Shown piece after piece: positions 42,006-50,406 of a DNA stretch of 64,000 nucleotides; position 1 is the stretch's first letter; every line of letters starts with the position of its first letter. Under the pieces are notes generated by a model. It was not told the origin of the DNA. It was given only the letters and a program-made list of their open reading frames with translations, and did not search any database. Both the position numbers and the translations under genes were made by a program. The DNA is from an uncultured Ruminococcus sp. (lineage in GTDB: Bacteria > Bacillota > Clostridia > Oscillospirales > Acutalibacteraceae): assembly GCA_902799245.1 (NCBI GenBank), contig CADBZY010000001.1, positions 1-64,000 on the forward strand, given 5' to 3'.

Positions 42006-42101
42006 AATCTTTACTATCTCTCTTTAACGTGGCTTTGTCGTATATGAATAAAAAACGGAGGTGAGTTCTGGGCATTTTGTTAATCAACTGCCCGATGGAT
42101 T

Positions 42102-43031
42102 ATGAAGGATTATAAAAAGTTGTCCTGTGCAAAGTGCGGTGAACCGTTCGATGAAAAATCCGATGTTGTAGTGTGCCCGGAATGCGGCGCGCCGCATCAC
42201 AGGGAGTGCTGGAAGGAAACGGGACACTGTGCCTGCGAGGAAATGCATTCCGAAGATTATGAATGGCAGCCTGAGAAAATGTACATCGGAGACATCAAGC
42301 TGCCGCCTGACGATGTGAAAAGTACGTCAGGCGCGGAGGACGATAAGCTGATCCATTGTCCGCGATGCGGAAAAGAAACCCACGCCAGCCAGAAATACTG
42401 CGAATACTGCGGATATTATATGTACGAAGAGGAAGATCCGTTTGCCAAATCTGACGGGGTCGATCATTTGGAAGAGCTTTTTCCCTTTGATCCCTCTGAA
42501 AAAATTCAGGGTGTTCCTGCCGGCGATTTAAAGCGTTTTGTGGGAAATATGTGGATCTATTATATTCCCCGTTTTGTCAGAATGTCCCGCAGCAAGAGTC
42601 CGGTCAGCTTCAATTTTACCGCTTTCTTTACACACGGATTCTGGTTCATCTCACGCAGAATGTATTTCCCGGGAATACTGATGATTCTCTCGGTCATGTG
42701 TTCTTCGCTGTACCAGGCGTATTTTGCAAGTGTCTTTGAGGGGCTGTCAGGCAATCGTTTGGCGGTAGGTTCTATGATTTCCATGATTCTTTCAGGCCTT
42801 GAGATTATCATTATGATTATTTCCGGACTGTTTGGGAACCGGTTCTATATGAATTTTTGCGCAAAAAGAGTCAAAAAAATCAACGCGCAGGTGGCCGCCA
42901 AAAAAGGAGGCGCCGATGAGTTCAACAGAGAACTGGAAGAAAACGGAGGCGTGACCATGCTGCCTGCTTTTTCTATGGTTATATGTTATTTGGCAATAAT
43001 GTATATTACTGAGAAGGGAATTTTGTTTTAA
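42102..43031 (+). CDS. prokaryotic RING-like zinc finger membrane protein (DUF2628-like)
   Basis: 309 aa. An N-terminal Cys/His-rich finger (about 9-45: CAKCGEPF, VVCPECGAPHHRECW, CACEE) resembles the Prok-RING family 1 treble clef. A second zinc ribbon (about 86-106: HCPRCGKE, KYCEYCG) follows. The C-terminal part (about 145-309) has an aromatic stretch NFTAFFTHGFWFISRRMYFPG and two or three membrane segments, like DUF2628 proteins. The soluble fingers should be cytoplasmic. Function unknown; ubiquitin ligase activity should not be assumed. ATG 42102 is the first in-frame start but lacks a close SD. Confidence 0.78.
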   Translation: MKDYKKLSCAKCGEPFDEKSDVVVCPECGAPHHRECWKETGHCACEEMHSEDYEWQPEKMYIGDIKLPPDDVKSTSGAEDDKLIHCPRCGKETHASQKYCEYCGYYMYEEEDPFAKSDGVDHLEELFPFDPSEKIQGVPAGDLKRFVGNMWIYYIPRFVRMSRSKSPVSFNFTAFFTHGFWFISRRMYFPGILMILSVMCSSLYQAYFASVFEGLSGNRLAVGSMISMILSGLEIIIMIISGLFGNRFYMNFCAKRVKKINAQVAAKKGGADEFNRELEENGGVTMLPAFSMVICYLAIMYITEKGILF

Positions 43032-43047
43032 TTATTTATAAAATATG

Positions 43048-43076
43048 TTGTATTTTTTGAGATGATATGTTATAAT
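43048..43076 (+). promoter_or_regulatory. promoter of galU
   Basis: TTGTAT (43048-43053), a 17-nt spacer, TATAAT (43071-43076), about 28 nt before the start. Confidence 0.6.
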
Positions 43077-43110
43077 TTTACAAATAACTGTAAAGGACGC
43101 TGATAATAAT

Positions 43111-44010
43111 ATGAGTAATATGCATTTCAATCATAAAGTTCGCAAAGCAGTCATTCCCGCTGCGGGTCTCGGTACGCGCGTGCTTCCCGCCTCTAAGGCC
43201 ATGCCGAAGGAAATGCTTCCGATTGTCGATAAGCCTGCCATTCAGTATATCGTAGAAGAGGCTGTTGCAAGCGGCATTACTGATATTCTTATCATCACGA
43301 ACCGCGGCAAGAGTGATATAGAAAATCATTTTGACCGCACGCCGGAGCTGGAGGAGCGACTTCTTGCCGCCGGCAGACAGGAGACCTATGATCAGGTTGT
43401 CGCCTTGACCAAAATGGCCAACATTTGCTTTGTCCGTCAGAAGGAAACAAAGGGTCTGGGACACGCTGTCAATTGCGCGCGTTCCTTTGTCGGCGACGAA
43501 CCGTTTGCTATCCTTTTCGGCGACGATGTTATTTTAGGCGATGAGCCTGTCACCGCTCAGCTTTGCCGCGCTTATGAGAAGTACGGGCTCGGCGTTGTCG
43601 GCACTAAGGAAATGTCCCCTGAAGTGGTGATGAGAGGCAGTTCATTAAAGCTTGAGCCTCTTGACGGAGAGACGAATATTTATAAATGTACCGATCTGGT
43701 TGAAAAGGTCAAGCGGGTGGAGGATCTGCACAGCAATTACACGATTCTCGGCAGATGCGTATGTCCTCCTGAGATTTTCGATATTCTCGACCACACTCCT
43801 CCCGGAGCAGGCAACGAGATCCAGCTTACCGACGCACTTGCGCAGCTTGCCAAATCCAAGGGACTTACTGCCGTTGATTTTGAAGGCAAGCGTTATGACA
43901 TGGGCAACAAGTTGGGCATTCTTCAGGCGACAGTCGATGTGGCGCTTCAGCACCCGGAAGTCAGCGAAGGCTTTAAGGCTTATCTCAAAGAGATTGTGGA
44001 TAAGCTTTGA
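43111..44010 (+). CDS. galU: UTP--glucose-1-phosphate uridylyltransferase
   Basis: 299 aa, the standard length. The nucleotide-binding AAGLGTRVLPASKAMPKEMLP, the GDDVILGDEP catalytic region and the C-terminal GNKLGILQATVDVAL are diagnostic. It makes UDP-glucose for glycolipid, teichoic acid and polysaccharide synthesis; the diacylglycerol glycosyltransferase at 37407 is a likely user. A membrane protein gene follows after about 30 nt. Confidence 0.96.
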   Translation: MSNMHFNHKVRKAVIPAAGLGTRVLPASKAMPKEMLPIVDKPAIQYIVEEAVASGITDILIITNRGKSDIENHFDRTPELEERLLAAGRQETYDQVVALTKMANICFVRQKETKGLGHAVNCARSFVGDEPFAILFGDDVILGDEPVTAQLCRAYEKYGLGVVGTKEMSPEVVMRGSSLKLEPLDGETNIYKCTDLVEKVKRVEDLHSNYTILGRCVCPPEIFDILDHTPPGAGNEIQLTDALAQLAKSKGLTAVDFEGKRYDMGNKLGILQATVDVALQHPEVSEGFKAYLKEIVDKL

Positions 44011-44042
44011 GTATATATTTTTAGTTAAGGATGGTTAAATTA

Positions 44043-45050
44043 ATGAGAACAAACAAAAAACTAATCACTACCTTCACCGTGTTTGTGCTTATGCTTTTGA
44101 CGAGCATTTTTTGCATGAATGTTTTTGCTGCAAAAACGGAGAAGAAAGAGGGCAAGACCACTACGACGACGGCTGCAACTACTGTTGCTCCGGTTGTTTC
44201 GGGCTGTGATCTGAAAAAGGAAGACCTTCAGATGGCCAAGGTCAATATGACAGATTTCAGTGTCTTGGTTCCGAAGGGAGACGTTATCACCGCAGAAAGT
44301 GAATCGTCAGTGTTTGACAAAGCGAAGATGAATTATGGCTTTGATCGCAGTACCTTGTTCAATGAGAATTTCTTCTTCTATTTCAACAGCAATAAGGAGA
44401 ATTATTGTCAGGTTTATGCCGGCTTTGATGAGATCAAACCGCTTGAGCGTTATTTCCGCGATTATTCCAGGCTCACGCCCGAGCAGCAGAAAGAGGTTAT
44501 CGGACAGAACGTTTCCGCTGACGACGATTCCATCAACGCCCGTTTTGAAAAAATCAACGGAAGAACATATCTTCTGATCTCCAAGAATGAAGTGGATACT
44601 GAGACCGGAAATAAGTATGTGATTTATGCGCTCTATACCGTGATCGGTTCCTACAAGTACTTCATTCAGATTGGCGTTGTCAATCCCAACAAGAACGACC
44701 TTGAGGTCGTCAATGAGATGCTCAACTCCGTCAAGCTCGGCGGTATTAAGGAGCCTATGTCGCCCTTGGAGATTGCTCTGATCGTCTGTGTTGTCGTATT
44801 GCTTGTTGCGGTTGCGTTTGCTTACTTTATGCTGTACAGACTTGACAGATTCGCTAAGTGCGGTATTACCAACGTCTCGGTTTTTGGTTTCAATCTTCCC
44901 GCGCCTGTGTCTGCCGAAGATGATTCCGATGATGATGACAGCGATGACGATGTTGACGATTTTGAGGACGATACTGCCGAGGATTCCTATGAAACCGCGG
45001 TTCTTGATTCCGACGAGAAGATCGTCGACGACGAATCCGATTCCGAATAA
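44043..45050 (+). CDS. exported single-pass protein with acidic cytoplasmic tail, unknown function
   Basis: About 335 aa. A signal peptide (1-29, ending VFAA), a Thr-rich stretch (about 35-48), an extracytoplasmic domain (55-235), one membrane segment (about 240-266, IALIVCVVVLLVAVAFAYFML), and a C-terminal tail with a long Asp/Glu run (about 290-335). The outer domain is not recognised. The start is ATG 44043, with TAAGGATGG upstream, rather than the in-frame ATG at 44031. It lies close behind galU and before a strong terminator, so it is probably co-transcribed. Confidence 0.7.
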   Translation: MRTNKKLITTFTVFVLMLLTSIFCMNVFAAKTEKKEGKTTTTTAATTVAPVVSGCDLKKEDLQMAKVNMTDFSVLVPKGDVITAESESSVFDKAKMNYGFDRSTLFNENFFFYFNSNKENYCQVYAGFDEIKPLERYFRDYSRLTPEQQKEVIGQNVSADDDSINARFEKINGRTYLLISKNEVDTETGNKYVIYALYTVIGSYKYFIQIGVVNPNKNDLEVVNEMLNSVKLGGIKEPMSPLEIALIVCVVVLLVAVAFAYFMLYRLDRFAKCGITNVSVFGFNLPAPVSAEDDSDDDDSDDDVDDFEDDTAEDSYETAVLDSDEKIVDDESDSE

Positions 45051-45063
45051 CTTTTGATACATG

Positions 45064-45111
45064 ATCCGACAGAGCTTTTGTGACATACATCTGCCTCTGT
45101 CGGATTTTTTT
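45064..45111 (+). terminator. terminator of the galU operon
   Basis: ATCCGACAGAG pairs perfectly with CTCTGTCGGAT, followed by TTTTTT. Confidence 0.85.
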
Positions 45112-45122
45112 ATCGGAATATA

Positions 45123-45151
45123 TTGACAAACGAAATGATTAGTGTTATAAT
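45123..45151 (+). promoter_or_regulatory. valS promoter
   Basis: TTGACA (45123-45128), a 17-nt spacer, TATAAT (45146-45151): a full consensus sigma-A promoter just before the T-box leader. Confidence 0.8.
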
Positions 45152-45159
45152 GCACGTAA

Positions 45160-45522
45160 ATATTAGGATAAGGCTTTGATGAGGAGTAGTAACTGCCACA
45201 CCGCATCAGTATGTTGCCGTTGTGTGGCAACTGCGTCAGAGAAGAGACGGATGGTGCAAGTCTCGATACAGGCGGCAGCGAAGTAGCCTCGGAGCTTTGG
45301 AATGAACGGGTTTTTTCTTTCGGTAAAATACCTCAGTAGACTCCAACGGAGCTTCACCGTTATCATAGAAGGCGGTATCGGATTGTTGCGCATTTTGCTG
45401 CAGTCCCGTATCCGGCAGAGTGTGCGTATGTTTTGCCATTACGCAAATTCAGGTGGTATCACGGACTTGATTGAGTTCGCCCTGAGCCGAGCATTCGGCT
45501 TGCGGCGGGCTTTTTTGTTTCC
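45160..45522 (+). promoter_or_regulatory. T-box riboswitch (Val, specifier GUA) of valS
   Basis: The leader has the conserved T-box sequence AATTCAGGTGGTATCACGG (45446-45464) that reads the tRNA 3' end. In Stem I, GAGG/CCTC and CTGCC/GGCAG enclose a specifier loop with AGTAGTAA on one side and GAAGTAG on the other, giving specifier codon GTA (Val). The distal GGTGCAAGTCTC bulge is also seen. A GC-rich terminator hairpin with TTTTTT ends at about 45517. Uncharged tRNA-Val would favour the antiterminator and raise valS. Confidence 0.9.
45477..45520 (+). terminator. T-box-controlled terminator
   Basis: GCCC, then AGCCGA, pair with TCGGCT and GGGC around a short loop, followed by TTTTTTG. The 5' part competes with the T-box antiterminator. 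Confidence 0.75.
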
Positions 45523-45590
45523 AGATTTTCCGCTGAGACGCTCTCGGTAAAGCGTTTATCCCGATAGAATTTAGAAAGGATCTGATTTTT

Positions 45591-48209
45591 ATGGCAAAGG
45601 AAATGCCGAAAACCTACGAGCCGCAGGAAGCGGAGGACAGAATTTATAAGAACTGGATGGAAAAGGGCTACTTCCATACCGAGATCGACCGCAGCAAAAA
45701 GCCTTACACGATTGTGATGCCGCCGCCGAATATCACCGGACAGCTTCACATGGGCCACGCCCTTGACAACACCCTCCAGGATATACTCATCCGCTGGAGA
45801 AGAATGCAGGGCTACTGCACACTGTGGCTTCCCGGCACCGATCATGCCGCCATTGCGACCGAGGTAAAAGTCGTTGAAAAGCTGCGCAAGGAAGGCAAGT
45901 CAAAGGAAGCACTCGGCCGAGAGAAATTCCTCGAGGAGGTCTGGGACTGGAAACGCGAATACGGCGGAAGAATTGTCAATCAGCTCAAAAAGATGGGTTC
46001 CTCCTGCGACTGGGAGCGTGAGCGCTTCACCATGGACGAGGGCTGCTCCAAGGCCGTTACCGAAGTTTTCAATAAGATGTATGAGGAAGGCCTCATCTAC
46101 CGCGGTGAGAGAATCATCAACTGGTGTCCCCATTGCAAAACATCCATTTCCGATGCGGAGGTTGAATTTGAAGAGAAGGACGCGTTCTTCTGGCACCTGC
46201 GTTATCCGCTGACCGACGGAAGCGGTTATCTGGAGCTTGCCACCACACGTCCCGAAACCATGATCGGCGATACCGCCGTCGCGGTTCATCCGGAGGATGA
46301 GAGATACAAGCACCTGATCGGCAAGACCTGTATTCTGCCGCTCTTTGACAGAGAAATTCCTATCGTTGCCGACGAATACGTCGAAATGGACTTCGGAACC
46401 GGCGTTGTCAAGATCACACCGGCTCACGACCCCAACGACTTTGAGGTGGGTTTGCGCCATGATCTTCCCGTGATCAACGTGATGAACGAGGACGCGACCA
46501 TCAACGAGCAGGGCGGCAAGTACCAGGGCATGACCCGCGAGGAATGCCGCAAGGCGATTGTCGCCGACCTCGACGCGGGCGGATTCCTTGTGAAGATCGA
46601 GCCGATGAAGCACAACGTCGGCACCTGCTACCGCTGTAAGACCATCGTTGAGCCGAGAGTTTCCAAGCAGTGGTTTGTCAAGATGAAGCCTCTCGCAGAA
46701 CCTGCCATAGAAGCGGTTCGCAGCGGCGAGACAAAATTCGTCCCTGAGAGATTTGACAAGATTTATTTCAACTGGATGGAGAATATCCGCGACTGGTGTA
46801 TTTCCAGACAGCTCTGGTGGGGACACAGAATACCCGCGTGGTACTGCGATGACTGCGGCGAGATCACCGTCGCCAGAACAGCACCCGGCAAGTGCTCCAA
46901 ATGCGGCAGCGAACACATTCACCAGGACGAGGACACCCTGGACACCTGGTTCTCCTCCGCGCTCTGGCCGTTCTCCACGTTGGGATGGCCGGAAAAGACC
47001 GAGGAACTTGACTTCTTCTATCCCACCAGCACGCTTGTTACAGGTTACGATATTATCTTCTTCTGGGTTGCCAGAATGATCTTCTCCGGCGTTCACAACA
47101 TGAACGCGTCACCGTTCGAGAATGTTTTCATTCACGGCATTGTGAGAGACGGTGAGGGACGCAAGATGTCCAAGTCTCTCGGCAACGGCGTAGACCCGCT
47201 CGAAGTCATCAATAAATACGGCGCGGACTCGCTCCGCTTCTCGCTGGTCAGCGGCATCAGCCCCGGCAGCGATATGCGCTACAGCGAAAAGAAGGTCGAA
47301 TCCTGCCGCAACTTCGGCAACAAGCTGTGGAATGCCACCCGCTTTGTCATGATGAACGTTGAGGACGGCGACATGCCGGGAATTCCCGAAAAGCTCGAGC
47401 TGGAGGACAAATGGATTCTTGACAGGCTCAACACCCTGATCAGGGAAATGACAGAGAATATGGAGCACTTTGACATCGGCGTTGCCGTTGCCAAGCTGTA
47501 TGACTTCATCTGGGACTGCTACTGCGACTGGTACATCGAGCTTGCCAAGACCCGTCTGAACGCGGGCGGCAAGACGGCGGCCGACGTCCGCGCGGTGCTG
47601 CTCTATGTCCTGACCGACATCATCAAGCTGCTGCATCCCTTTATGCCCTTTGTCACCGAAGAAATCTTCACCATCATTCCCCACGAAGGCGAGACGCTCA
47701 TGCTTGCCGAGTGGCCGGAGTACAGGGAGGACTTCACATTCGGCGAGGAAGCGGCAAAGATGGAGCGCATCATGTCGGCGATCAAGGCGATCAGAACACG
47801 CCGCAGCGAGATGAATGTTCCGCCCTCCAAGAAGGCGCATGTCTACATCGAGACAGCCTACGGCGAGACCTTTGAGCACGGCGCCAAATTCTTTGACAAG
47901 CTGGCTTCCGCCAGTGCGGTTGAGGTCGGTGAGAGCTTTGCCATTGAAGGCGCGGTCACCATTATCTCCGACGGCGCGAAGATTCTCATTCCGCTCGATG
48001 AGCTGGTGGACAAGGAGAAGGAGCTTGCACGCCTGAACAAGGAACTCGAAAAAGTCGAAAAGGATATTGCTATGCTCCAGGGCAAGCTCGCCAATGAGAA
48101 GTTTGTTTCCAAGGCGCCCGCCAACATCATTGAGGCTGAACGCACCAAGCTCGCCAAGGCGGAGGAGCGCAAGGCGATCATTCTGGAAACAATGGAAAAA
48201 TTCAGATAA
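45591..48209 (+). CDS. valS: valyl-tRNA synthetase
   Basis: 872 aa. HIGH motif HMGH in [15 protein letters not shown] (about 45-55); KMSKS motif KMSKSLGN (about 525); an editing domain with [18 protein letters not shown]; an anticodon-binding domain with DWYIELAK; and a C-terminal coiled coil (about 805-872) typical of ValRS. It charges tRNA-Val and edits mischarged Thr. AGAAAGGAT precedes the ATG. It is under the Val T-box just upstream. Confidence 0.98.
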   Translation: MAKEMPKTYEPQEAEDRIYKNWMEKGYFHTEIDRSKKPYTIVMPPPNITGQLHMGHALDNTLQDILIRWRRMQGYCTLWLPGTDHAAIATEVKVVEKLRKEGKSKEALGREKFLEEVWDWKREYGGRIVNQLKKMGSSCDWERERFTMDEGCSKAVTEVFNKMYEEGLIYRGERIINWCPHCKTSISDAEVEFEEKDAFFWHLRYPLTDGSGYLELATTRPETMIGDTAVAVHPEDERYKHLIGKTCILPLFDREIPIVADEYVEMDFGTGVVKITPAHDPNDFEVGLRHDLPVINVMNEDATINEQGGKYQGMTREECRKAIVADLDAGGFLVKIEPMKHNVGTCYRCKTIVEPRVSKQWFVKMKPLAEPAIEAVRSGETKFVPERFDKIYFNWMENIRDWCISRQLWWGHRIPAWYCDDCGEITVARTAPGKCSKCGSEHIHQDEDTLDTWFSSALWPFSTLGWPEKTEELDFFYPTSTLVTGYDIIFFWVARMIFSGVHNMNASPFENVFIHGIVRDGEGRKMSKSLGNGVDPLEVINKYGADSLRFSLVSGISPGSDMRYSEKKVESCRNFGNKLWNATRFVMMNVEDGDMPGIPEKLELEDKWILDRLNTLIREMTENMEHFDIGVAVAKLYDFIWDCYCDWYIELAKTRLNAGGKTAADVRAVLLYVLTDIIKLLHPFMPFVTEEIFTIIPHEGETLMLAEWPEYREDFTFGEEAAKMERIMSAIKAIRTRRSEMNVPPSKKAHVYIETAYGETFEHGAKFFDKLASASAVEVGESFAIEGAVTIISDGAKILIPLDELVDKEKELARLNKELEKVEKDIAMLQGKLANEKFVSKAPANIIEAERTKLAKAEERKAIILETMEKFR

Positions 48210-48239
48210 AATAAAAAATTGTTACACATTTTGAAGGGC

Positions 48240-48280
48240 ATATTCCGGCGTTATTCTACATCGAACGAGCGCCGGAATAT
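48240..48280. promoter_or_regulatory. inverted repeat between valS and folC
   Basis: ATATTCCGGCG (48240-48250) pairs perfectly with CGCCGGAATAT (48270-48280) around a 19-nt loop. There is no T tract, so it is not a standard terminator. It ends 20 nt before the folC start and may affect mRNA processing or translation. Confidence 0.6.
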
Positions 48281-48300
48281 CGCTTGAATGAGGTGTTTTT

Positions 48301-49605
48301 GTGAATTATACAGAGGCAAGAGCCTATGTGGACTCTACTGCAAAATTCGGAATAAAGCCCGGACTGGAACGCATCACCAAAATGATGACCTATCTCGGAA
48401 ATCCGCAGGACAAGCTGAAATTCGTGCATGTGGCGGGAACCAACGGCAAAGGCTCCACCTGCACCATGCTTGCGTCGATTCTGACCGGCGCGGGCTACCG
48501 GACGGGACTGTTTACCTCTCCGTATGTCATTGATTTCCGTGAGAGATTCATGGTGGACGGTGAGATGATCAGTGAGGATGAATTTGCAGAGTTGCTGACT
48601 AAGGTAAAAACCGTCAATGACCTTCTGGAAAAATCCGGGTGCAATCTGACGCAGTTTGAATTGATAACCGCTGTCGCATTCCTCTGGTTTGTAGAAAAGG
48701 AATGTGATGTAGTGGTTCTGGAGTGCGGTTTAGGCGGCAGACTGGATTCCACGAATGTCATCAAGGAACCGCTCTGCACGGTGATCACCAAGATTTCCCT
48801 CGATCACACGGATATTTTAGGGGATACGGTGGAAAAAATCGCAGCGGAAAAGGCCGGCATCATCAAGCCGGGCTGCCCGGTGGTGCTGGCGCCGAACCAG
48901 CGTCATGAGGCGGTATCGGTTATCGTCAGAAGATGCGCGGAGCTCGGCAGTCCTCTGACTGTGAGCGGAATGGATACCGTTTCGGTAAAAGCCATGCTGC
49001 CCACGATGACCGAAGTATTTTACGCGGGACTTCGGCTGATGGTTCCGCTGGCTGGCCCACATCAGGTGGAAAACGCGGTGACAGCCGTCAATGCTGCCCG
49101 TGAACTCAACGAGCGAGGGCTGAAGCTGTCGGATGACAAAATAGCGGCCGGCATCGCCAAAGCCCAGATTCCCGCGCGGTTTGAGATTATTTCTCACGAT
49201 CCGCTGGTTGTGGTGGACGGCGCGCATAATCCCGACGGGATAGAAGCCCTGTGCAATTCCATTGACGCATTGCTGGGCGGCAGGAGCATTGTCGGAATTA
49301 TCGGTATGCTGCGGGACAAGGCTTATGAATCGGCTCTTTCCGAAATTGTACCTCGCTTTGACATGGTGATGACCGTCACGCCGGACAGTCCGAGAGCGCT
49401 CAGCGCAAAAGCGCTTGCGGCATGTGCGCAGCAGTTTGCGGGTGAAGGTGTTTCCGTCAAGGCTATGGACAGTCTGAAAAAGGCGGCTTCCATTGCGCTC
49501 GACATGACGGACGAGGCGGCTGCCGTAGTGGTCTGCGGTTCGCTCTATCTTGCGTCGGATATGCGTCCGCTTTTGAAGGACATGATCGCATCCAGAAAAG
49601 ACTAA
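48301..49605 (+). CDS. folC: folylpolyglutamate synthase / dihydrofolate synthase
   Basis: 434 aa. The P-loop FVHVAGTNGKGSTCTMLASIL (about 41-61), the omega-loop region and LDHTDILGDTVEKIAAEKAGI are the FolC signatures. It adds glutamates to folates and may also make dihydrofolate from dihydropteroate. A GTG start follows GAGGTG. It supports the one-carbon enzymes fhs and 5-FCL in this window. Confidence 0.95.
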   Translation: MNYTEARAYVDSTAKFGIKPGLERITKMMTYLGNPQDKLKFVHVAGTNGKGSTCTMLASILTGAGYRTGLFTSPYVIDFRERFMVDGEMISEDEFAELLTKVKTVNDLLEKSGCNLTQFELITAVAFLWFVEKECDVVVLECGLGGRLDSTNVIKEPLCTVITKISLDHTDILGDTVEKIAAEKAGIIKPGCPVVLAPNQRHEAVSVIVRRCAELGSPLTVSGMDTVSVKAMLPTMTEVFYAGLRLMVPLAGPHQVENAVTAVNAARELNERGLKLSDDKIAAGIAKAQIPARFEIISHDPLVVVDGAHNPDGIEALCNSIDALLGGRSIVGIIGMLRDKAYESALSEIVPRFDMVMTVTPDSPRALSAKALAACAQQFAGEGVSVKAMDSLKKAASIALDMTDEAAAVVVCGSLYLASDMRPLLKDMIASRKD

Positions 49606-49642
49606 GCGTACTTCTTATGAATGAATAATAAGGAATGATTGT

Positions 49643-50371
49643 ATGCCTTTAGACGGGAAAAAGCACGGCGGTCACAGGGACCGGCTGAGAGAGCGTTATA
49701 TCAAAGACGGTCTTGACGGCTTTGAGGAACACAATATTCTTGAAATGCTTCTCTTTTACACCATTCCTCAGAAGGATACAAATGAGCTTGCTCACTCTTT
49801 GCTTGACCGCTTCGGCCATCTCGAAGGAGTATTCAACGCTTCTCCGGATGAGCTTATGAAGGTCGAGGGAATAGGCGAGTACACGGCGCAGTATCTCAGC
49901 CTGTTTTCAACATTGATTGAGTCCTACATAATGGATCGCAGACAGCATGAGATCATCACCGGCATAGAAAACATTACGGAATTTACCGTCAGAAAACTCG
50001 CTTTTTCACCGACGGAATGTCTGCTTGCGTTCTTTATAGACAACAAACAATCCCTGCTGAGCTGGCACTGTTGGCAGGATGGATGCGTTACGCTGGATGA
50101 TATTGACACGCGGGCGATATTGCGTATGGTGATGGGAACCAACACAACGCACGTCATGCTCGCAAGAAATACCGTCAAGGGAAAAGCCAGACTTATGAAA
50201 AAGGACAACGGCATCGCGCTGGTTGTATCCGAAGCGCTGCGGCCCATCGGCATGGGACTCTTTGACTACGTGGTAGTGGGACGTGATCGCTCCTATGTCA
50301 CCATGTTCGGCAATGCTTACACAGACAGGAAGGACAGTTCAGACACAGAAAAGGCGGGTGATTCTTTATAG
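49643..50371 (+). CDS. RadC-like protein with lost JAMM motif
   Basis: 242 aa. The N-terminal HhH-type part (about 10-95: NILEMLLFYTIPQKDTNELAH and KVEGIGEYTAQYL) and the overall RadC order are clear. Where active RadC proteins have HNHPSG, it reads RNTVKG (175-180), and the later Ser/Asp are also changed. Both metal-binding His are lost, so no JAMM-type metal site is possible. The C-terminus IGMGLFDYVVVGRDRSYVTMFG still follows the fold. It is probably a structural or regulatory paralogue. It lies between folC and the rRNA methyltransferase gene, whose coding-like frame overlaps its stop. Confidence 0.82.
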   Translation: MPLDGKKHGGHRDRLRERYIKDGLDGFEEHNILEMLLFYTIPQKDTNELAHSLLDRFGHLEGVFNASPDELMKVEGIGEYTAQYLSLFSTLIESYIMDRRQHEIITGIENITEFTVRKLAFSPTECLLAFFIDNKQSLLSWHCWQDGCVTLDDIDTRAILRMVMGTNTTHVMLARNTVKGKARLMKKDNGIALVVSEALRPIGMGLFDYVVVGRDRSYVTMFGNAYTDRKDSSDTEKAGDSL

Positions 50372-50406
50372 AGCTTCATAAAGCATTTTCAGAGGATATA
50401 AAACAA

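Noticed and set aside
45302-45550. 82-codon plus-strand frame in the valS leader
   Set aside because: It lies inside the T-box RNA, covers the T-box sequence and the terminator, and has no SD.
45900-47096. 398-codon minus-strand frame opposite valS
   Set aside because: Antisense shadow of valS without protein motifs.
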